Source: Ideonella sp. A 288
GTDB taxonomy: Bacteria; Pseudomonadota; Gammaproteobacteria; Burkholderiales; Burkholderiaceae_C
Assembly: GCF_002198735.1 (NCBI RefSeq)
Contig: NZ_MWLO01000121.1
Span: 1 to 64,000 of the forward strand
DNA: 64,000 bases
Reading direction: 5' to 3'
Of this stretch, positions 56,138-64,000 are shown one piece after another. Position 1 is the first letter of the stretch. Every line of letters starts with the position of its first letter. Position numbers and translations under genes: made by a program. The notes under the pieces were generated by a model. The model was not told where the DNA came from. It did not search any database and was given only the letters and a program-made list of their open reading frames with translations.

Positions 56138-58648
56138 ATGAAGAACGACACCATCCCCCTGCTGCGCCAGAAGCTCGTCGTCGTCGGCAACGGCATGGCG
56201 GGCGTGCGCGCGGTCGAAGAGCTGCTGAAGCTCGCGCCCGCGCTGTACGACATCACCATCTTCGGCGCCGAGCCCCACCCCAACTACAACCGCATCCTGC
56301 TGTCGCCGGTGCTGGCGGGCGAGCAGACCATCGACGAGATCATCCTCAACCCGCTGGACTGGTATGCCGAGCATGGCATCACGCTGCACACCGGCCAGAC
56401 GGTGACGAAGGTCGACCGCGTCAAGCGCGTGGTGCATGCGCAGGGCGCCGACGGCAGCACCGTGAGCGCGCCCTACGACCGGCTGCTGCTGGCCACCGGC
56501 TCCACGCCCTTCATGCTGCCGGTGCCGGGCAAGGACCTGGCCGGTGTCATCGCCTACCGCGACATCGCCGACACCGAGGCCATGATCGACGCGGCCACCA
56601 AGTACAAGCATGCGGTGGTCATCGGCGGCGGCCTGCTCGGCCTGGAGGCTGCCAACGGCCTGATGCGCCGCGGCATGCAGGTCACGGTGGTGCACCTCAT
56701 GCCGTGGCTGATGGAGCGCCAGCTCGACGACACCGCGGGCCGGCTGCTGCAGAAGTCGCTGGAGGACCGCGGCCTGAAGTTCATGCTCGGCGCGCAAACC
56801 CAGGCGCTGATCGGCGACCAGGACGGCGGCAAAGGCGGTCGTGTGATGGCGGTGCAGTTCAAGGACGGCACCGAGATCCCGGCCGATCTGGTGGTGATGG
56901 CCGCCGGCATCCGCCCCAACACCGCGCTGGCCGAATCGATGGGCCTGCACTGCCAACGGGGCATCGTCGTCAACGACACGCTGCAGACCACCACCGACGC
57001 GCGCATCTACGCGGTGGGCGAATGCGCCGCGCACCGCGGCATCGCCTACGGCCTGGTGGCGCCGCTGTTCGAGCAGGGCAAGGTGTGCGCCACGCACCTG
57101 GCCGAGTTCGGCATCGGCCGCTACACCGGCAGCCAGACCAGCACCAAGCTGAAGGTCACCGGCATCGACCTGTTCTCGGCCGGCAACTTCACCGGCGGCG
57201 AGGGCTGCGAAGAGATCGTGATGAGCGATCCCTACGGCGGCGTCTACAAGAAGCTGGTCATCCGGGACGACAAGCTGATCGGCGCCTGCCTCTACGGCGA
57301 CACGGTGGACGGCAGCTGGTACTTCAAGCTGCTGCGCGAGGGCCGCACCGTCAGCGACATCCGCGACAAGCTGATGTTCGGCGAGTGCAACATCGGCGAC
57401 ACCGGCCACGAGGGCAACACCCGCGCCGCGGCCATGGCCGACAGCGACGAGGTCTGCGGCTGCAACGGCGTCAACAAGGGCACCATCTGCAAGGCCATCA
57501 AGGACAAGGGCCTGTTCACGCTGGACGAGGTGCGCAAGCACACCAAGGCCAGCGCCAGCTGCGGCTCGTGCACGGGGCTGGTGGAGCAACTGCTCATGTT
57601 CACCGCCGGCGGCGACTACAGCGCGGCGCCGAAGATGAAGGCGATGTGCGGCTGCACAGACCTCGGCCACCAGGCCGTGCGCGACGCGATCCGCCAGCAG
57701 CACCTGCTGAGCATCGCCGACGTGCAGGCCACGCTGGGCTGGCGCACCCCCAACGGCTGCGCCAGCTGTCGGCCGGCGCTGAACTACTACCTGCTCAGCA
57801 CCTGGCCGAAGGAAGCGCAGGACGACCCGCAAAGCCGCTACATCAACGAGCGCAGCCACGCCAACATCCAGAAGGACGGCACCTACAGCGTGATCCCGCG
57901 CATGTGGGGCGGCGAGACCACGGCCGACGAACTGCGCCGCATCGCCGACGCGGTGGACAAGTACAAGATCCCCACCGTCAAGGTCACCGGCGGCCAGCGC
58001 ATCGACCTGCTGGGCGTGAGGAAGGAAGACCTGGTCGGTGTCTGGAAGGACATCGGCATGCCCAGCGGCCACGCCTATGCCAAGGCACTGCGCACGGTGA
58101 AAACCTGCGTGGGCAGCGAGTGGTGCCGCTTCGGCACCCAGGACAGCACGCAGATGGGCAAGGACCTCGAACGCGCGCTGTGGCGCATGGTCGCGCCGCA
58201 CAAGGTGAAGCTGGCCGTCAGCGGCTGCCCGCGCAACTGCGCCGAGAGCGGCATCAAGGACGTCGGCGTGATCGGCGTCGATTCGGGCTGGGAAATCTAT
58301 GTCGGCGGCAACGGCGGCATCAAGACCGAGGTCGCTCAGTTTCTGGTCAAGCTGAAGACCGCCGCCGAGGTGCTGGAGGTCAGCGGCGCCTTCCTGCAGC
58401 TGTACCGCGAAGAAGGCTGGTACCTCGAACGCACGGTGCACTACATCGCCCGCGTCGGCCTCGACCATGTCAAGCGCCGGGTGCTCGACGACGCGGTCGG
58501 CCGCGTGGCGCTTTGGGAGCGGCTGCAGTTCAGCCTGGACGGCGAGCCCGACCCGTGGTTCGAGCACGAGGCGGCCAAGGTCGACCTGCGGCAATTTCAA
58601 CCGGTGGCCGTGGTGGGCACGCCCAGCGCACACAAGGAGACAGCATGA
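56138..58648 (+). CDS. nirB: Assimilatory NADH-nitrite reductase large subunit
   Basis: An 836-residue protein. Order: FAD/NAD(P)-binding reductase (KLVVVGNGMAGVRAVEEL, from residue about 8), BFD-type [2Fe-2S] domain (CGCNGVNKGTICKAI, CGSCTGL), then a second C-x-C...C-x2-C region and the sulfite/nitrite reductase domain. The siroheme-[4Fe-4S] cysteines are in KTCVGSEWCRFG and SGCPRNCAESG. It reduces nitrite to ammonium in the cytoplasm. ATG 56138 (GGGAG upstream) was chosen. Its stop overlaps nirD in an ATGA junction. Confidence 0.96.
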   Translation: MKNDTIPLLRQKLVVVGNGMAGVRAVEELLKLAPALYDITIFGAEPHPNYNRILLSPVLAGEQTIDEIILNPLDWYAEHGITLHTGQTVTKVDRVKRVVHAQGADGSTVSAPYDRLLLATGSTPFMLPVPGKDLAGVIAYRDIADTEAMIDAATKYKHAVVIGGGLLGLEAANGLMRRGMQVTVVHLMPWLMERQLDDTAGRLLQKSLEDRGLKFMLGAQTQALIGDQDGGKGGRVMAVQFKDGTEIPADLVVMAAGIRPNTALAESMGLHCQRGIVVNDTLQTTTDARIYAVGECAAHRGIAYGLVAPLFEQGKVCATHLAEFGIGRYTGSQTSTKLKVTGIDLFSAGNFTGGEGCEEIVMSDPYGGVYKKLVIRDDKLIGACLYGDTVDGSWYFKLLREGRTVSDIRDKLMFGECNIGDTGHEGNTRAAAMADSDEVCGCNGVNKGTICKAIKDKGLFTLDEVRKHTKASASCGSCTGLVEQLLMFTAGGDYSAAPKMKAMCGCTDLGHQAVRDAIRQQHLLSIADVQATLGWRTPNGCASCRPALNYYLLSTWPKEAQDDPQSRYINERSHANIQKDGTYSVIPRMWGGETTADELRRIADAVDKYKIPTVKVTGGQRIDLLGVRKEDLVGVWKDIGMPSGHAYAKALRTVKTCVGSEWCRFGTQDSTQMGKDLERALWRMVAPHKVKLAVSGCPRNCAESGIKDVGVIGVDSGWEIYVGGNGGIKTEVAQFLVKLKTAAEVLEVSGAFLQLYREEGWYLERTVHYIARVGLDHVKRRVLDDAVGRVALWERLQFSLDGEPDPWFEHEAAKVDLRQFQPVAVVGTPSAHKETA

Positions 58649-59025
58649 ACCAATGGACGGCCATCTGCCGCGTCGACGACATCCCGGTGCTCGGCGCGCG
58701 GCGCGTGTCGCGCCTGAAGGCGCCGGCGGTGGCGATCTTCCGCACCGCCGAGAACCGCATCTACGCGCTGCTCGACCGCTGCCCGCACCGCGGCGGACCG
58801 TTGTCGCAGGGCATCGTCTTCGGCGATGCCGTGGCCTGCCCGCTGCACAACTGGACCATCGGCCTGTCCGACGGCTGCGCCCGCGCGCCGGACGAAGGCA
58901 GCACGCCCACCTTCGCCTGCCGCGTCGAGGCCGGGCAGGTGTACCTCGACGCCGAGGAACTGGCCACCCGCGCGCTCGACCTGCCGCTGCCGGTGGCCGG
59001 GCCGCGCACCGCCTGCGCGGCCTGA
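58645..59025 (+). CDS. nirD: Nitrite reductase small subunit (Rieske-like)
   Basis: A 126-residue protein translated from an ATG overlapping the nirB stop. The full Rieske ligand set is present: CPHRGGPLSQG (C-x-H) and CPLHNWTI (C-x2-H). In many NirD proteins these ligands are absent, so this one may hold a [2Fe-2S] cluster. It partners NirB. Confidence 0.95.
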   Translation: MNQWTAICRVDDIPVLGARRVSRLKAPAVAIFRTAENRIYALLDRCPHRGGPLSQGIVFGDAVACPLHNWTIGLSDGCARAPDEGSTPTFACRVEAGQVYLDAEELATRALDLPLPVAGPRTACAA

Positions 59026-59047
59026 CCCCGCCACCGCCCGCCGCCCC

Positions 59048-61843
59048 ATGCGCGAGACCCGCTCCACCTGCCCCTACTGCGGCGTCGGCTGCGGCGTGGT
59101 CATCGAGCACGACGGCGCGCAGATCACCGGCGTGCGCGGCGACCCGGAGCATCCGGCCAACTTCGGCCGGCTGTGCACCAAGGGCAGCACGCTGCACCTC
59201 ACCGCGGCGCCCCTGCTGCAGGCCCAGGCGCGGGCGCAGGTGCCGATGCGGCGCGCCACGCGCGGCGGTGCACTGGCGCCGGTGACCTGGGACGCCGCGC
59301 TCGACGAGGTGGCCGACCGCTTCGCCGACACCGTGCGGCAGCACGGGCCCGATGCGGTGGGCCTGTACCTGTCGGGCCAGTTGCTCACCGAGGACTACTA
59401 CGTCTTCAACAAGCTGGCCAAGGGGCTGCTGGGCACCAACAACGTCGACACCAACTCGCGCCTGTGCATGAGCAGCGCGGTGGCCGGCTACAAGGCCAGC
59501 CTGGGGTCGGACGCGCCACCGGCGTGCTATGACGACCTGGCCCTGGCGCGCACGGTGTTCATCACCGGCTCGAACATGGCCTGGGCGCACCCGGTGCTGT
59601 ACCGCCGGCTCGAGGACGCGCGCCGCGCCCACCCGGACCTGAAGGTCATCGTCGCCGACCCGCGCCGCACCGAAACGGCGGCCGAGGCCGACCTGCACCT
59701 GCCGCTGCTGCCCGGCACCGACGTGGCGCTGTACCACGCGATGCTGCATGTGCTGCTGTGGGAAGGCCTCACCGACCCCGCCTTCATCGAGGCCCACACC
59801 AGCGGCTTTGCCGCGCTGCGCGACCGCGTGCGCGAGTTCACGCCGGCCCACGCGGCGCGCCTGTGCGGGCTGAAGGAAGACGACATCGTGCAGGCGGCGC
59901 GCTGGTTCGGCACGCTGGCGCCAGAGGCGCCCGGCGGGCGCTGGCCCACGCTGTCGCTGTACTGCCAGGGCCTCAACCAGAGCAGCAGCGGCACCGACAA
60001 AAACAGCGCGCTGATCAACCTGCACCTGGCCACGGGCCAGATCGGCAAGCCCGGCGCCGGGCCCTTCTCGCTCACCGGCCAGCCCAATGCGATGGGCGGG
60101 CGCGAGGTCGGTGGGCTGTCCAACCTGCTCAGCGCCCACCGCGACCTGGCCAACCCCGAACACCGCGCCGAGGTGGCCGCGCTGTGGGGTGTGACGGACG
60201 TGCCGGCCACGCCGGGCAAGAGCGCGGTGGAGATGTTCCAGGCCGCGGCCGACGGCGCGATCCGCGCGCTGTGGATCGTCTGCACCAACCCCGCTCAGTC
60301 GATGCCCGACCAGGCCAACGTGCGGCGGGCGCTGGAGCGCTGCGACTTCGTCGTCGTGCAGGAGGCCTATGCCCACACCGCCACCACCGCCTGGGCCGAC
60401 CTGGTGCTGCCGGCCAGCAGCTGGGGCGAGAAGAGCGGCACGGTGACCAACAGCGAGCGCCGCATCAGCCGCGTGCGCGCCGCCGTGCCGGCGCCCGGGC
60501 AGGCGCGCGACGACTGGGCCATCGCGGTGGACGTGGCGCGCCGGCTGGAGCGGCGCCTGCCCTCGCGCCGCGTGCCGGGCTTCGTCGGCGAGACGATGTT
60601 CGGCTGGGACGGCCCCGAGGCGGTGTGGAACGAGCACCGCGAGAGCACCCGCGGCCGCGACCTCGACATCACCGGCCTGAGCTACGCCGCGCTCGACGTG
60701 CCGCAGCAGTGGCCCTGCCCGCAAGGCGCCGCGGCCGGCACCGCACGCCTGTACACCGACGGCCGCTTCGCCACGCCCGACGGCCGCGCGCGCTTCGTCG
60801 CGCCGGCCTTTCGCCCAACAGCCGAAGTGCGCGACGCACGCTACCCCGTCTCGCTGACCACCGGGCGCCTGCGCGACCAGTGGCACGGCATGAGCCGCAC
60901 CGGCACGCTGGGCCGGCTGTTCTCGCATGGCGGCGAGCCCGCGATCGAGCTGCATCCACAGGAGCTCGACCGCCGCCAGTGGCGCGCCGGCGACCTGGTG
61001 CGCGTGCAGTCGCGCCGCGGCAGCCTGGTGCTGCCGGTGCAGGCCAGCGACACGGTGCCGCCGGCGCAGGCCTTCATCGCCATGCACTGGGGCGACGAGG
61101 TGCTGGGCGGCGACGGCAGCCAGGGCGTCAACGCGCTGACCACCGGCGCCTTCTGCCCGCAGTCGAAGCAACCCGAGCTGAAGCACACGGCGGTGCGCCT
61201 GGAGCGCGCCGAGCTGCCCTGGGGGCTGGTGGCCGCCGCCTGGCTGCCGGCCGAGGCCTGGCTGGCCACGCGCGAGCGGCTGCGGCCGCTGATGGCGCAG
61301 TGGGCCTATGCCGCCTGCCTGCCCTTCGGCCGCGAGCCGGGCGACCGCGTCGGCCTGCTGTGGCGAAGCGCCCGCATCGACGCGCCCGACACCGCGCTGC
61401 TGTCGGCGCTGGAGGCGGCCTTCGACCTGACCGACGGCCCTGTGTTGCGCTACGCCGATGCCCGCGCCGGCCAGCACCGCGCGATGCGGCTGCGGCCGGA
61501 CGGCACGCTGCAGGCCTTTCTGCTGTCGGGCGACGGTGCGGCGCAGCGTTGGGTGCTCGACCTGCTGCAACAGGGCGCGCCGGCCGCCGGCTTCGGCCGC
61601 GCGCTGCTGGCCGCCAGCGCCGCGCCGCCGCAGCCTGTGGCCCTGCGCAGCCGGCAGGTGTGCGCCTGCCACGACGTCAGCGAAGACCGCATCCTCGCGA
61701 CGCTGCCGCACTGCCCCGGCGACGAGGGCGCCTCGCTCGCCGCGCTGCAGTCGCGCCTGAAGTGCGGCACCGAATGCGGCTCCTGCCTGCCGGCCGTGAA
61801 GGCCCTGGTGCGGCGCCACCACCCACTGGAGGCCTCGACATGA
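59048..61843 (+). CDS. nasA: Assimilatory nitrate reductase catalytic subunit with C-terminal BFD domain
   Basis: A 931-residue Mo-bisMGD enzyme. The N-terminal [4Fe-4S] motif has Cys8, Cys11, Cys15 and Cys43 (CPYCGVGC...RLCTKG). The molybdopterin domain and the dinucleotide-binding domain follow. A C-terminal BFD-like [2Fe-2S] domain shows VCACHDVSED and CGTECGSCLP (last 60 residues). It reduces nitrate to nitrite in the cytoplasm. No NasB/NasC electron-transfer partner is present, so the fused BFD domain probably receives electrons from a ferredoxin or from NirB. It starts 22 bp after nirD. Confidence 0.95.
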   Translation: MRETRSTCPYCGVGCGVVIEHDGAQITGVRGDPEHPANFGRLCTKGSTLHLTAAPLLQAQARAQVPMRRATRGGALAPVTWDAALDEVADRFADTVRQHGPDAVGLYLSGQLLTEDYYVFNKLAKGLLGTNNVDTNSRLCMSSAVAGYKASLGSDAPPACYDDLALARTVFITGSNMAWAHPVLYRRLEDARRAHPDLKVIVADPRRTETAAEADLHLPLLPGTDVALYHAMLHVLLWEGLTDPAFIEAHTSGFAALRDRVREFTPAHAARLCGLKEDDIVQAARWFGTLAPEAPGGRWPTLSLYCQGLNQSSSGTDKNSALINLHLATGQIGKPGAGPFSLTGQPNAMGGREVGGLSNLLSAHRDLANPEHRAEVAALWGVTDVPATPGKSAVEMFQAAADGAIRALWIVCTNPAQSMPDQANVRRALERCDFVVVQEAYAHTATTAWADLVLPASSWGEKSGTVTNSERRISRVRAAVPAPGQARDDWAIAVDVARRLERRLPSRRVPGFVGETMFGWDGPEAVWNEHRESTRGRDLDITGLSYAALDVPQQWPCPQGAAAGTARLYTDGRFATPDGRARFVAPAFRPTAEVRDARYPVSLTTGRLRDQWHGMSRTGTLGRLFSHGGEPAIELHPQELDRRQWRAGDLVRVQSRRGSLVLPVQASDTVPPAQAFIAMHWGDEVLGGDGSQGVNALTTGAFCPQSKQPELKHTAVRLERAELPWGLVAAAWLPAEAWLATRERLRPLMAQWAYAACLPFGREPGDRVGLLWRSARIDAPDTALLSALEAAFDLTDGPVLRYADARAGQHRAMRLRPDGTLQAFLLSGDGAAQRWVLDLLQQGAPAAGFGRALLAASAAPPQPVALRSRQVCACHDVSEDRILATLPHCPGDEGASLAALQSRLKCGTECGSCLPAVKALVRRHHPLEAST

Positions 61844-62685
61844 CCCGTCCCGAAGACCGCCCGGTCGTCACGCTGGTCGGTGCCGGCCCCGGCGACCCCG
61901 ACCTGCTCACCGTGCAGGCCATCAAGGCGCTGCGACAGGCCACCGTGGCCCTGGTCGACGACCTGGTGCAGCCGGGCGTGCTGCGCTGGCTGCGCCGCTC
62001 GGCGCGCGTGGTGCACGTGGGCAAGCGCGGCGGCTGCGCGAGCACGCCGCAGGCCTTCATCCACCGGCTGATGGTGGCCGAGGCGCGGCGCGGCGAGCGC
62101 GTGGTGCGGGTGAAGGGCGGCGACCCGTTCGTGTTCGGCCGCGGCGGCGAGGAGTGCGAAGCGCTGCGCGAGGCCGGCGTCGACGTCCGCGTGGTCAGCG
62201 GCCTGACCGCTGGCATCGCCGGACCGGCGGCCTTCGGCATCCCGGTCACCGACCGCCGCCATGCCCAGGGCGTGGCGCTGGTCACCGGCCATGCGGCGCC
62301 CGGCGGTGCCGAGCCCGACTGGGCGGCGCTGGCGCGCTCGGGCCTGACGCTGGTGGTCTACATGGGCGTGGCGCGGGTGGCGGCCATCACCCAGGCGCTG
62401 CAGGCCGGCGGCCTGTCGCCCGACACGCCCGCGGCGGTGGTGGGCGCCGCGCACACGCCCGACCAACACCACCTGCTGTGCACGCTGGGCACGCTGGCAG
62501 CCACGGTGGCCGAAGCGGGCGTGGCCGCACCGGCGCTGCTGGTGATCGGCGACGTGGTGCGCTGCGCTGCCACCTGGCCGGTCGAGGTCGACGGCGCCGG
62601 CATGGCAGGCGGCGAGCCCGGTGCCGAAGGCCAAGCCTGGCCCGCAGCGCGGCGGGCCACGGGATCGGCGCGGCGGCGGCATTGA
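61840..62685 (+). CDS. cobA: Uroporphyrinogen-III C-methyltransferase (SUMT)
   Basis: A 281-residue enzyme, ATG overlapping the nasA stop. Motifs: VTLVGAGPGDPDLLTVQAIK, VRVKGGDPFVFGRGGEE, SGLTAGIAGPAAFGIPVT. It methylates uroporphyrinogen III to precorrin-2, the precursor of siroheme, supplying the NirB cofactor; there is no CysG dehydrogenase/chelatase domain here. The Ala/Gly/Arg-rich tail of about 35 residues is not part of the family. Last gene of the operon. Confidence 0.93.
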   Translation: MTRPEDRPVVTLVGAGPGDPDLLTVQAIKALRQATVALVDDLVQPGVLRWLRRSARVVHVGKRGGCASTPQAFIHRLMVAEARRGERVVRVKGGDPFVFGRGGEECEALREAGVDVRVVSGLTAGIAGPAAFGIPVTDRRHAQGVALVTGHAAPGGAEPDWAALARSGLTLVVYMGVARVAAITQALQAGGLSPDTPAAVVGAAHTPDQHHLLCTLGTLAATVAEAGVAAPALLVIGDVVRCAATWPVEVDGAGMAGGEPGAEGQAWPAARRATGSARRRH

Positions 62686-62725
62686 CGTCGGCCGCGGGGC
62701 CGGGGTCGTGGCCGCCGAGACACCG

Positions 62726-63088
62726 TCAGGCGTTGGCCCGCTTGTAGACGGCGCCGCCCTCGAAGCCGATCAGGAAGTAGTCGCGCACCAGCAGCCCGAC
62801 GAGAGGATCGGCATCGGAGCGCTTGTAGTACATGTAGGGCACCCGGATCGCGCGGGCAACGTAGTGCTGCGCGTACTTGAATTCCCAATGGCCTGGGCTC
62901 TCGGCCAGCTCGGTGCCCTTGGGGTCGATGTAATAGGGCGGATCGCCCCCCGTGGTGACCAGCACGACCGTGAGCGGCGGATTGGCCCACGTGTTTTTCG
63001 GCGGCATGCCGGCCAGGTAGGGATTGGCAGCGAATATCAGCTGCCCCAGCTCCGTGGCCTCGGGCGGAATGTAGACCAGTGACGCCAT
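62726..63088 (-). CDS. Unrecognised 120-residue protein
   Basis: ATG 63088 has AAGGAG 7 bases upstream; an upstream in-frame extension is not convincing. The product is soluble with no signal peptide, and rich in Pro/Tyr: MASLVYIPPEATELGQLIFA, GGDPPYYIDPKGTE, YMYYKRSDADPLVGLLVRDY. It shows mixed alpha/beta character and I recognise no family. It is convergent with cobA and downstream of the TPR-like gene on the same strand (188-bp gap). Confidence 0.65.
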   Translation of the reverse strand: MASLVYIPPEATELGQLIFAANPYLAGMPPKNTWANPPLTVVLVTTGGDPPYYIDPKGTELAESPGHWEFKYAQHYVARAIRVPYMYYKRSDADPLVGLLVRDYFLIGFEGGAVYKRANA

Positions 63089-63276
63089 GGCTTGCTCCTT
63101 GATTCGATTTGAGGTTGAGACAAAGGCGGAACTGGTCCGCGGCGGGGACTGGACTCTGCGCGCTCTGGATCGCCATGCGCGCGGCTGGCAAGTGGCACAG
63201 GGGCATTGGTTGTGCAATGGCTCTCCCGCGCTGCATCGACTGCCCCGAGCGATGCGGACCGGGGCGACGCATCGGG

Positions 63277-64000
63277 TCAGTCCAATGTCCCCAGGCGCTG
63301 CAACTCTGCCCGTGCGTCCGCTCGCAGGCTTGCATTGCGACCGGGTTCGACCAGCCCATTCGGAAACGATGTTGCGACCAACCAAGTCTTCGCCAATTCA
63401 TTTCGCGCGTCAATGGCTTCGAAGAGGATGACAGCCTGCCGCAGATGTGCTGTGGCCGCGTCGCCGTCGATGGACTGCAGGCACTCGGCCAGCATCCGGT
63501 GGGTGACGCCGAGCAGGAATCGGTAGCCGAATTCGGCGCAGGTGGCATGCAGGCCCTGCAGCAGGGGCAGCGCCTGGTCGACGGCCCGCGAGCGCATCCA
63601 GCCTTCGGCCAGCCAGGTGGAGAACAGCGTCTGGGTGAAGCGCAGGTGGGCACGGTCGTACCAGGTCAGGGCGGCTTCCAGCTCGGCACGGCCCTCGTCC
63701 GGGCGGCCGGCCTTGATGAGGCCATAGCCGCGCACCGCGCGCAGTGCCGCGGCGTCGTACTGCACCGGTGCCAGCGCCTGGGCCTGCTCGCAGCATTGCA
63801 GCCCGGCCTGCCAATCGCCGCGCTGGATCTGGGTCGAGGCCAGTCGGATGAGCGCCGACGCCTTCAAGCGCAAGTCGTCCATCGCGATGCCGTGGGCCAT
63901 CGCGCGATCGCAGTAGGTCAGCCCGCGCGACCACAGGCCCAGCGCGTTGGCGGCCGGGATCAGTTGCGACAGCGTCCGGCAGGCCCACCAGCGGTTGCCC
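63277..64000 (-). CDS. 3' part of a gene encoding a TPR-like helical-repeat protein (runs off the window)
   Basis: The frame is open from the window edge to the TGA at 63279-63277, about 240 codons. Helix pairs of about 40 residues recur (SALIRLASTQIQRGDWQAGL; RAVRGYGLIKAGRPDEGRAEL; THRMLAECLQSIDGDAATAH), resembling the C-terminal TPR-like region of LuxR/ATPase or adenylate-cyclase regulators. An internal ATG at 63900 has no ribosome site, and the reading continues upstream of it (WWACRTLSQLIPAANALGLW), so the start lies outside. Domain identity of the rest is unknown. Confidence 0.7.
   Translation of the reverse strand, partial: GNRWWACRTLSQLIPAANALGLWSRGLTYCDRAMAHGIAMDDLRLKASALIRLASTQIQRGDWQAGLQCCEQAQALAPVQYDAAALRAVRGYGLIKAGRPDEGRAELEAALTWYDRAHLRFTQTLFSTWLAEGWMRSRAVDQALPLLQGLHATCAEFGYRFLLGVTHRMLAECLQSIDGDAATAHLRQAVILFEAIDARNELAKTWLVATSFPNGLVEPGRNASLRADARAELQRLGTLD

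Noticed and set aside
55946..61822. 1958-codon minus-strand frame
   Set aside because: Antisense to nrtD, nirB, nirD and nasA; composition typical of a third-position-GC shadow.

Overview
The window is high-GC, with tightly packed genes, frequent ATGA/GTGA/TTGA start-stop overlaps, Bug-type TTT binding proteins, an ANTAR-controlled nitrate assimilation operon and a DUF1800/DUF1501 pair. Together these suggest a free-living betaproteobacterium of the Burkholderiales (Rubrivivax/Leptothrix/Ideonella-like). No rRNA, tRNA or CRISPR array was seen.

Layout. 1-5.9 kb: a peptide-type ABC transporter (binding protein divergent from two permeases and a double ATPase), then a Bug-type binding protein. 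7-9.1 kb: two methyltransferases, a DUF202 membrane protein and a secreted rhodanese flanking an AT-rich inverted repeat. 9.4-15.3 kb: a complete tripartite RND efflux operon, then an alpha/beta hydrolase. 16.6-22.9 kb: a compact five-gene operon that matches no pathway I recognise. It encodes a 44-residue peptide with a hydrophobic C-terminus, two related cupin-like/HEAT-like proteins (only one keeps the His ligands), an M16C (PreP-like) zinc peptidase with intact catalytic residues, and a membrane-anchored MutS-family ATPase. It reads like a RiPP-type (modified peptide) system of a new kind and is the main candidate for an undescribed system.

22.9-30.1 kb is an accessory, decaying region. 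It holds a P450 and a broken partial copy of it, a C39-like gene with an in-frame amber codon, a tandem-GNAT protein, a frameshifted VOC gene, an APH-family kinase and a wrecked tyrosine recombinase. 30.3-37.5 kb: a very large SARP/BTAD-AAA-type regulator followed by a secreted DUF1800/DUF1501 pair. 37.9-44.3 kb: a ydcSTUVW-like polyamine transporter/aminobutyraldehyde dehydrogenase operon with a divergent LysR regulator. 44.4-45.1 kb: an IS91-family transposase remnant abutting a 5'-truncated gene. 45.2-50.3 kb: a soluble reductive-dehalogenase-like Fe-S protein with an internal duplication, a secreted hydrolase, and an ECF sigma factor with a small membrane partner.

50.4-62.7 kb: a Dcu-type dicarboxylate carrier, then nasT, a leader with an ANTAR hairpin and an intrinsic terminator, and nrtABD-nirBD-nasA-cobA. 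These genes import nitrate, reduce it to nitrite and ammonium, and make the siroheme precursor that NirB needs. The window ends with an unrecognised small protein and the 3' part of a TPR-like gene.
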